DNA of 64,000 nt from Isoetes taiwanensis (lineage: Eukaryota > Streptophyta > Lycopodiopsida > Isoetales > Isoetaceae), in NCBI GenBank assembly GCA_021234155.1, contig JAJEKV010000020.1, positions 3,580,563 through 3,644,562 on the forward strand, read 5' to 3'. Both the position numbers and the translations under genes were made by a program. Shown here in pieces: positions 56,201 to 64,000 of the stretch. Each line of letters begins with the position of its first letter. Position 1 is the stretch's first letter. The notes under the pieces are model-generated. The model did no database searches, was not told the DNA's origin, and saw only the letters and a list, made by a program, of their open reading frames with translations.

Positions 56201-56828
56201 ACAGAGGAAAAGGAAAAACACATCTTCATTTGTAAGGGCAGCAAAACAGTAATCTCTTCAACGTGACAGATCAAAAAAACATGGCTGCTAGGAATTCCCA
56301 GTTAGGATGCATCTTGGCATCAGCTTTAGCGCATAGCAGAATGTTCGAATGTAAGGGTTCAAAAATGCAATGTGAAAATTATGTCACAATAACATGGAGC
56401 TAAGGACAATTTTGCATATAATTTCTGAAGGTGGCCGCCTTCATGACCTACTAACTCTGAATTTAGCCCGCTGCTCTGACAGAAGTTTGATGGTTTTGGA
56501 TGTTTAATACTGATGCTAAAAGTTGTTGGTCGAAGGGCTGGTTTTATCAGGGGCTTTCACTCAAGCGTTATTTTCCTTTTCTAGGTGGCCACGTTGAAGC
56601 TCTTAATGATTAATTAGGCAGGTTGTGATGTGTCTATCAATTAATGAGAGAAGTTCCAGAATAAAAAATATGTAGTTATTCTTAATAGTGGAACATACTG
56701 CATTTAGCATCCAATGTGTAGGCCAAACTCAAAACAAAGCAATTTAACATAGAAAGGTCCAGAACAAGCATCATAATGATCATGAAGTATGCGGATAGAC
56801 TTTTGTTCTTATAGCCTTTGTTGTATCT
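53254..56828. other. 3' flank of bL33 and long AT-rich spacer
   Basis: Includes A15 at about 54770 and several T-rich runs. Imperfect repeats of CCATCATGCTGAGCATGA occur near 53722 and 53782. No gene recognised. Confidence 0.4.
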
Positions 56829-57137
56829 TTGGAACAGAATCTCTATCTGGATTTTCCGTGCGTGAAGGAAATAAGCAAGAAATTAATCCTAAAAAGCGTG
56901 ATGCATGAGCTTTTACAGGGATTGGGAAGCAGAAGTTGTAGCAAAAATATGGTAGATTTTAAGAAGGAAAATGGGCTAGATGTTGAACTGATAAAGTGCT
57001 TTATTTTAAGTCTTTCAGTTGGTTGGGATGGCATGAAAGATTGTAGAGCACAAGATGGGAAAATAGTTTCTAGTGATGCTTTGCCTGAAATTTCTGAACA
57101 GAAGAAGAAGATTCATGCTCAAGACGAAATGATCTAG
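56829..57137 (+). CDS. Unidentified 102-codon frame, doubtful
   Basis: Open frame MEQNLYLDFPCVKEISKK, LKSVMHELLQGLGSRS, KKENGLDVELIKCF and LPEISEQKKKIHAQDEM. The residue mix is protein-like, but I recognise no family and see no supporting promoter. It may be an exon relic or chance. Confidence 0.2.
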   Translation: MEQNLYLDFPCVKEISKKLILKSVMHELLQGLGSRSCSKNMVDFKKENGLDVELIKCFILSLSVGWDGMKDCRAQDGKIVSSDALPEISEQKKKIHAQDEMI

Positions 57138-57475
57138 CTTATGACTTACCTCCCATGGTCGAACAAAACGTAGCATCGTCTTAGAGGTGCTTCATCATTA
57201 AGAATCTACACATCGCTTTGCAGTCTGTTCTAGATCATAAGACTTTATCATCTCTGATAAAAGCTCAATAGCTTGCACTTGGACCTTGCAGACATTATTG
57301 GCTGTTTTTTCTACAAAGAAAAAAGATAATGCAAAATCAGATGCAAGTGGCTGCACAAATACAGAATCAGAATAATAAACATCCGTAGCGTATTATAAGG
57401 CCAGCAAGATCATAAGCTCCCCAATGTCTATCTAGCAAGCTGAGCCTATAAATAATGATAATTAAAAAAATGGAG
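57138..57475. other. No feature seen
   Basis: AT-rich sequence without supported genes or repeats. Confidence 0.4.
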
Positions 57476-57586
57476 AACACAAGATTATAGTGCATTTGGA
57501 AGAATACCATTACAATGGGCAAATGCCTACAAACACAAGATTATAGTGCATTTGGAAGAATACCATTACAATGGGCAAATGCCAGG
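57476..57586. repeat. Perfect tandem duplication, about 56-bp period
   Basis: A 51-bp block beginning ACACAAGATTATAGTGCATT and ending GGGCAAATGCC occurs twice with a 5-bp spacer and no visible difference, indicating a recent duplication. Confidence 0.93.
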
Positions 57587-59744
57587 GGTAGACAATGAAA
57601 AATGAGATGGAAGTTAAACCTTACAAGGTTTCGTTGAGGCATAGAATCATGAAGGTATGCCCAAGCAGAAGAAAGGAAACAACTGGAAACAAGACCCTAT
57701 CTTGATTGCTTCTCGGAAAAGCCCATACTTGATAAGAAATATATCCATTACATTGTTCTATGCTATCCCGAATGCCATCACTCAATGCAACTAAGATGCA
57801 TGTTGTGCAGCATGGTTGTTCTAGCTTGACTCTTTATTCTACACATAAAATCTCACACGGTAGCACAAAAGAAGAGCATGAAAGATATGGTTGAACTAAA
57901 ACGTAGCATAACTGCAGATATATTAAACAAAGGATGGTCTCCTCACATATCAACAATCTTGGGGCCTGTTGATGTGAGATAAACAATCACAGGTTAGAAA
58001 CATCTAAGGTGCAAAATGGAGCATAAGAGGCATCTTAGATTTAGACTCCTTTTACACATAAACAATGCGACTAAAGTCAAGACAAATTCATGTGACCAAC
58101 TCATGTAGGAGATCTATCTCGCAGGAAAGGATCCAAAATGAAATTCTAACCTGTTTGTTTTCACTCCCGATTTAGAGCTTTGCTCTCTCTTTGGACGAAT
58201 TCTGCCTGATGCTGCCAGTATTGCCAACAACGGCCAGAGTCTGCTTGCAAAGAATCTCTGCCACATCGTGTTGTTGCATGTTTCTAAATCTCGAATTTTC
58301 AAAAATGATATGTAGTAGGCATGTTCTCAAAGGCAAGAACATCATAAGAAAACCCGACCAAGAGTTAGGATATGCAGCAAACAAGTGTGCGACGGCGCGA
58401 AGGAAGAGGGAAGGAAGAGGCAGCCATGTGAAGGTGATGCTGCAAACAGGTCTGCGACAGCGGGAAGGAATATGTTTGGAGTGGAAAAAAGGAAAAAAAA
58501 AAGACGGTTGGGTAGGGAGACAAGAAGAAAAGAAGAAGAAAAGGTAAGCTTTGCTTTGTCGATTGCCGCTTCACACAGCGTCCGATGCCATCTCCATGCA
58601 TTTGTCAGGCATATCTAATATGCACACATATTTGGTCCTGAAAATCATCCAATTACCTGTCTGGCTTCAGCAATACTTTGGACCAGCACCACTCCACGAC
58701 CCTGCATCATGTATATACAGCAATTAGTATAAGGAAGAGCTTTAACATTTACAATTTCTAAGCCTACAACTAGGCTGGATTGATTTCGAAACTGAAAGAA
58801 AAGGAACAGAAAAGAAATCATCGGCTAAAATTTCTGGAAGAAATAAGGAATGCAGACTGATAAAAAAAATGTACCCTAATTGAAGCATTTGATTTCGAGG
58901 CAATAATGTAAAGTCCATGCAAATCTGGTGCTATAGTCCACTGCTTCAAGATCCTTGCTACGAATTACCCCTCCGAAGATATTCAGTACGCTGAAACCGA
59001 ATAGGACCTAAGTAATTTTAGGTAATTTTCGAAAAGCCCTAGAAATGAAGAACTAAGCTTTGCTTCGTAAACGCCGGTGTCCGATCCCATCTCCGTCCAA
59101 TTTCCCACGGATATCTAATTTTCATAGCCTTAGATTTCGGAAAAAATGTAGATCTAACGGTTTTTAATAATGCCATGTCAAATTTAGTTGAGGTGAGGTG
59201 ATACGTGGATAGGCTAGAATTGCAAGAAAGGCTGTAGGCTTGGTTAGGCTGGCGTGCTAAAAACTTCAAATCTTTGTTTGGGTGTGTTATGGGAGTTGCA
59301 TACTCAATGGTTGATATGCTTTCTATGAACTTGCTCATGTTTTTTGAATTTTTTTTTTGCCACCCAAAAAACATCTCCCATAATATACCCAAACTTAGAT
59401 TATTAGTTAGATTATTGATCTTTCTTGCTCAGAATCTTCTATTTAATAGTTTGTCAATTTTAATAATTACAACAAGGTGCGAATTAAACGGGACCATTGC
59501 AGTGATTCCATTTCAAGATTCCCTTCTAAAAAAAATATTAGGTCTAAAAACTAATTGATTTTCTTTTGGTGAAGTATTGAGACTGCATTTGAAAATGTTG
59601 TATTTAGTTTTTGCCAAAGCGCTTGCCTCTCTTTACGAAATGTAGCATCTGCAAGTCATTCATACTAATCTCTGCTTTTAAACTAGCCTTGTGCTCATTG
59701 TATACAGTAGAAAGAATCTTATCAACTAATGCCAAAATCCTATT
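57587..59744. other. Spacer with a diverged local duplication
   Basis: 58547-58620 and 59043-59115 are related (TAAGCTTTGCTT, GTCCGATNCCATCTCC, GGCATATCTAAT/GGATATCTAAT). This may be two copies of a minus-strand exon or of a small element. No product can be named. Confidence 0.4.
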
Positions 59745-60225
59745 GAAATGGATGGTCTCCAACCTCTGAAATCTTCTTCATATGGCCCCGCTTCAAAACC
59801 ATGTGCCTTTCTCCAGATTTTCACCAATCTTTCCTCGCCACGTATACTTCCTTCCCAACTACTTGTCGTGTGGTTTTATCCAGCTGCTTTTTTTCCACTG
59901 ATATCATGCCACTTGTCAAATTTGTATTGTTTTGCATTCTCCATCATATCTCTATCATTCCCTATTCACTACCCTTTATCCACATGGCATGGTTATCGTT
60001 CCTATTCATTAATGATTTCAAGCACTGGCACTTGCTATGCACATCTTGCTTGAATTTTCTTCCATCATCCAATCAAGTCCTAGAAGTTGTTTACTCAAGT
60101 TGGTACATTGTCAAATCAAGTTCGAGAACGTTACTATTGTTCAATCAAGTCCTAGCAGCTAATCACCCAAGTTGGTAGGTCTTCTGAAAAGTCATCTACA
60201 AACTTACAATTCAAATAGTACAAGT
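59745..60225. repeat. Dispersed repeat copy 2
   Basis: Same orientation and order as 52080-52645, with an internal difference at about 59960-60000. Shared blocks include TTTGTATTGTTTTGCA and TCAAGCACTGGCACT. Confidence 0.75.
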
Positions 60226-61150
60226 TAGTGAGATGCTACATAGGATTACCCATGTCGTCCTACTTGAGCATGCCTATTAAGGGCCTCCCCATCTGCAGTT
60301 CTACTTGCAATGATCTTAATTTTTTATTCTTTGACAAGTTTCCTTGCCATGTCGCTCTCTCATAAACATTACTATTTATCTAATCTAACATATATAATTC
60401 TCCTATAAATATGCTTTTGGGATATTCTTCATTGATGCTTTCTTTTAAAACTGACACGTACCTTTCTAAGAAAAAAATAGAGCTTTAAAAAATATGAAAA
60501 AAAGAAAACAAAAAAAAGACAGATTTGAGGGGGGCACTGCTCTTGCCATGGTGCTGAAGTTCTTGTTTACTATGGCGCCTTGCACCGCCATCGTCGGAGC
60601 AGCGAAACGGCATAAGCTCAACACATGTTCTGATCTGCCCTAGCCGGCAGAGCTATTTGGGGTCCTTAGAAACTCCGGCAGAGGTATTTGTGATATGCAA
60701 AACCCTAAATCTTTTGGTTTGCAGCCGAAGTTCTTCAATGGAGGTGCTAGTGGTTTTCACGAGCTGGTAAGGAGGCAGAGGTGCAGCTATAGCAGAAAGC
60801 AAAGTGTGGAAGTTTGACAGAGCTTATGGCGCGACTCTTTACCCCGCTTTTGATCCCTCCTTTGATTTTTCCAGTGAATACTCTGCGGCAACAACTTGAC
60901 AAGGATTTGAATGCTCTGGACATATACTTAGCCATTTTTTATTCCTCGGCCGTTTTTCCTTTGTTTGTTGGGCTCGGTGCATGGTATACTGGTTGGAGTT
61001 GGAGAAACAGAGCCGCTTTATTTTGAAATAGAATCTTCTGAAACAAAGCTGCTTTCTTGGTTTACAGCCAATGTTCTTCAAGGGAGGTTTGGAAGATAAT
61101 GGTAGATGTGTTGCAATGCCATGATTTGAGTTGTAGGTTAAGATCATGAT
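60226..61150. other. Spacer; a telo-box and short frames only
   Basis: AAACCCTAA near 60700 precedes an ATG at about 60739 (MEVLVVFTS, then a donor-like GGTAAGG). This could be a small promoter and first exon, but nothing downstream supports a gene. A 70-codon plus-strand frame at 60814-61026 is unrecognised. Confidence 0.3.
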
Positions 61151-61735
61151 CACTACAAGATTAAAGCCCTGTTACGACGTCTATTACGACGTCCAGACAT
61201 CGTTTGCACGTCGTTTATCGACGTCGCAACGTCGATAAACGACGTCTATTTCGACGTTTAAGCGTCGATAAACGACGTTTATCGTCGCTATACGCTGTCA
61301 AACGCCGGCGTTTTGTTTATCGAAGTTGACGCCGTTCAACGCCGTTGCGCACATCGCGGTCGATACCCACGCCGCAAGATCGCTGCCCAGACTGGAATGC
61401 CAGCCAGTGGCCGGCCGGGGCGGCGGCAGATGACTCGGCAACGCCGTTCAACGGCGATAAATACACGCCATCATGTCGCCGCGGGTCGGCGCCCGTCCGG
61501 CGTGGCGTTACCACCGCCAGAAGCGGCGGCGTGGCTGCGGTAAAACGCCGTTCAACGACGTTGTCGACGTGGTCGCCACTGCCTGCCGGGCGGTGGCGAC
61601 CACGCCACCATCGCCGCTCAACGACGCTCGGGCGTATGCTACCGACGCTGGCGTGGCGGCGAATGAATGCGGTGGCGATACACGCGGGCGACCATTCCTC
61701 AACGCCGTTAAACGACGATTAATGAATTTTGAAAA
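61151..61735. mobile_element. CACTA (En/Spm)-like terminus with CpG-rich subterminal repeats
   Basis: CACTACAAGA at 61151 is the diagnostic outer end of plant CACTA transposons. It is followed by a subterminal array of CGTCGTTTATCGACG-type units and their complements (61195-61290), then a CpG-rich stretch repeating GCCGTTCAACG (near 61331, 61441, 61540, 61613 and 61699). Subterminal repeats of this kind bind the element's TNPA-type protein. No opposite end (CTTGTAGTG) is seen before the window ends, so the element is truncated or extends beyond 64 kb. Confidence 0.7.
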
Positions 61736-62160
61736 AAAAAAATATTTATTTAATATTATTCAATATTATTTAAAGGACAATTAATATTCATATTCAATAT
61801 TAACAAATATTTAATATAAATAAATATTTAGTAATATTTATTAATATTATTAAATAATATTAATATTAACAATAATATTAATAGTATTAATAAATATTAA
61901 ATATGAACAAAATAAATCGAGAATAAAAATTTAAAAATTTAAAAATTCGAAAAATAGAAACAAATATTGATTAAATTATATTAGTATTCAGTATCATGGT
62001 AGATAAGCATTATTATTTAATATGTAATTAAATGTTTAATAAATCTAAGAATAAAAAAATAGAATCGAGCATAAAATTAACATAACAAAAAAAAATCACA
62101 AATAATAAGAACAAAGCATAAAAAAATTAATATATTTCACAATGTAATTTGCACATTACA
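61736..62160. repeat. AATATT-rich low-complexity tract
   Basis: Nearly pure A/T sequence dominated by AATATT and TAATATT from about 61736 to 62000, abutting the CpG-rich CACTA subterminal region. The sharp change in base composition suggests it is internal sequence of the element or a junction. Confidence 0.6.
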
Positions 62161-62514
62161 AAATATATTGAGTCTTTAGTTGTTGCTCTCTTCTTCTTCT
62201 TGGGTGAAAGTATGCTGGTGGGTAGCAAAAGCATGCGTCCGGACGCATGCTTATAGCAGGGTTTTAGCCCGCTTAAAGCACCCCTGCTTTTGCTTAATTT
62301 GGGGTGCTTTAAGCGTAACTGCCCGTCATTTTTTTTACGCCCTTCATGTACTAACACGTCCACCTCACGAATGAACCGTTAGGATAATGATTGTGGGTTT
62401 TTGGCTGGATTTTCGCGCGAGTGGTGTGGTAGTACGTTGCAAATTGGATTACTTCGTCATGGGCCGCGAAAATTCTCCCTCCAATTCAATTATCCTCCCT
62501 CTCTCAGGAATTTC

Positions 62515-63132
62515 ATGGCGCCCCGATACCGGGCCCGAGGCAATCACGCGTTTAGCATTGGATTTTCGGCCGATGAATCCCAATACAAGAAAACCCAAAT
62601 TTGTTGGATGTCAATCCAACACGAAATATCACGTGAAGATCCAGTTTCCTCTGCAATTTACAAGAAATTGGATGCAGAGAGAAAGAGAGAATACAGATTA
62701 AGGAATAAGATGAAAAGAGCAGCGGTTGAACGGGAGGATCTGAGCATGAGACGCAGGCAAGAAATAGCCAAGCAAGTAGTTGATTACTTCAATAAGCTCA
62801 CCAAAAAGCATTCACCAGAACTCAAGGCTGATGTGATGAAGAGGGTGGTTCATCACCACGAAATGGAAATCTCAGAACCTGGACTTTTGCCAAATCCAAA
62901 GGAGTGCAAGGCAAGCGGAGTGCCGCTCAACAACTTGAAAACAGACAAAATGGCAGCCACAAAGAGGCAAAGGAACCATGATATTTGGAGAGCCAGAACC
63001 TCAACACTTGTGATGGCTTCTTCCACAAATTCGAGATGCAATTCCACTATGGCAGGGCTGTTAGGTACATCTATTTCTTGTCTTCATGCCTGTGCTTCTT
63101 CATGCTTTCAAGTGCTTGTATCTGCTGAGTGA
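62515..63132 (+). CDS. Unidentified basic, coiled ORF, probably transposon-encoded
   Basis: The frame from ATG 62515 (MAPRYRARGNHAFSIGFSAD) runs 205 codons to 63132; it is open upstream to about 62401. The middle is rich in Lys, Arg and Glu and likely helical (LDAERKREYRLRNKMKRAAV, RRRQEIAKQVVDYFNKLTKK), followed by VMKRVVHHHEMEIS. The last ~40 codons look less protein-like, so the true frame may end near 63000. I recognise no family. It lies 1.3 kb inside a CACTA-like terminus but does not resemble CACTA transposase. Confidence 0.4.
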   Translation: MAPRYRARGNHAFSIGFSADESQYKKTQICWMSIQHEISREDPVSSAIYKKLDAERKREYRLRNKMKRAAVEREDLSMRRRQEIAKQVVDYFNKLTKKHSPELKADVMKRVVHHHEMEISEPGLLPNPKECKASGVPLNNLKTDKMAATKRQRNHDIWRARTSTLVMASSTNSRCNSTMAGLLGTSISCLHACASSCFQVLVSAE

Positions 63133-63270
63133 TGCTGGCTGGGATATGTTCATTGATACATGTGCAATATTTCTTATGATAGGTTGCATGAGGTCAACAA
63201 TTGCAACCGCCGCATTAAGGAAATCGGAAGCCTTCCTTGAAATGGTCCGTGGTCCGCTTTCCAAAAGAGG

Positions 63271-63800
63271 TTGAGGTGCGATTCTCTCACCCCCGCTTTG
63301 CAAGCAAAGCATAACGAATTCGAAAGAAAACAAACAGAAGTCTCTCCTTGCAAGAAAGATGTTGTGAACACCGTTGGAGAGTCAAGCTTCAATTTCTTAT
63401 CCCTTGCACCTTCCGAGGTCACACACATGTATAAGTTTCCATACAAACTTTTTTTTTCGCTATTTCTAACCAAAGGCCACCATTCACCAAGCAGCTATAT
63501 CAACAATACAAAAAGGCACATCCTGAACACCCTGTTTGCTTAAAGGCTTTCGAGAAGTTGAAGCCTATTTATGTGAAGAAAGTATCAGAAAGGGAAACCT
63601 GTTGTTGCATATACCATATGAAGTTGGAGTATGCCAGGGTAGCAATCAATGCATTAAGGTCGTGGCCCGGATTCCATGGTGAAGAGTGCAAGTGCACCCG
63701 CGAGGTCCGGGACCTGGTGAGAAGTGTCCGGCCAGCCAACATACGTATGACTCAACCAAATGAGCTCGAGGGTCGTGGTTTGCAACAAGAGCGAGGGTGA
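63271..63800 (+). pseudogene. Cys/His-rich ORF continuing the previous one, frame-broken
   Basis: Two frames: 63271-63543 (NTVGESSFNFLSLAPSEVTH) and, shifted, 63478-63800 (YQQYKKAHPEHPVCLKAFEK, LKPIYVKKVSERETCCCIYH, then HGEECKCTREVRDL). The CCC-x2-H and CKC clusters, spaced about 30 residues apart, suggest a zinc-binding module. I recall similar LKP-Y-K-----CCC--H segments in uncharacterised transposon-type plant proteins, but cannot name the family. It continues towards the window end. Confidence 0.4.
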
Positions 63801-64000
63801 AGAATGGTATAAACATGACCGCTTGATGCGCATATGTCGAAGTGTGGCAATTTAAAAGTCTTCCTATATGTCCAAGAGAAAGAGAGAATCACGAGTTCTT
63901 TGAAAAGGTAATACTCTCTTTATTGTTTGGTCGGGCATACGCCGATATGTCTTTGTCATGCATTGACCATCGCTTTTGTGCTTTCAACTTGCGCCCGATC

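Noticed and set aside
58191-58618. Plus- and minus-strand frames of 77-118 codons
   Set aside because: They are driven by A/G-rich low complexity (Lys/Arg/Glu runs, or Phe/Ser/Leu on the other strand) and carry no domain.
61508-61722. CpG-rich coding frames in the CACTA subterminal region
   Set aside because: They overlap on both strands, are Arg/Ala-rich by composition and cross repeated GCCGTTCAACG units; no protein motif.

Overview
The window reads as nuclear DNA of a land plant. It holds GT-AG introns, a plant F-box/kelch-type gene, pentatricopeptide (PPR) repeats, a plant DUF1218 gene copy, a 58-residue bL33 ribosomal protein gene with telo-boxes, and an LTR-retroelement primer site complementary to plant initiator tRNA-Met. 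The lineage cannot be fixed from sequence alone. A fern or other non-model plant would fit the Helentron and PPR remnants, but that is a guess. The window is gene-poor and mostly broken mobile DNA.

Layout. 0-2.3 kb: spliced MULE-type transposase with a SWIM zinc finger and one frameshift. 2.4-10.4 kb: repeat block with a 106-bp minisatellite, a related array at 4.5-5.2 kb, and a long tract of GATTCC/GGAATC palindromic units that becomes a 29-bp tandem array with a ~175-bp higher-order period at 9.65-10.2 kb; a C2H2-finger ORF lies inside it. 10.4-18.1 kb: an unidentified ORF, a LINE tail, a Helitron-like 3' end, three tandem tRNA-derived SINE heads and a decayed DUF1218 gene. 18.2-25.7 kb: two L1-type LINE remnants in opposite orientation. 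27-30.4 kb: PPR and FAN1 fragments and a possible transit-peptide exon. 31.1-32.5 kb: Ty3/gypsy integrase remnant. 34.2 kb: orphan PHD exon. 35.3-37.0 kb: F-box gene split by a 452-bp MULE-type MITE. 40-45 kb: decayed Helentron (Rep, PIF1-like helicase, endonuclease) on the minus strand, carrying a structurally complete TRIM. 45-51.4 kb: PPR remnant, receptor-kinase pseudogene and an intact alpha/beta-hydrolase-like gene. 53.1 kb: intact bL33 gene. 61.15-62.1 kb: CACTA-like terminus and an AT-rich tract. 62.4-63.8 kb: unidentified, probably transposon-encoded ORFs.

Only the hydrolase-like gene and bL33 look fully functional. The F-box gene is open on both sides of its insertion and looks recently disabled. 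There is no operon-like organisation; the connections are between transposons. A shared 22-nt terminus links 12.2 and 40.0 kb, a shared LINE tail recurs at least six times, and palindromic units in the MITE resemble those of the GATTCC arrays.
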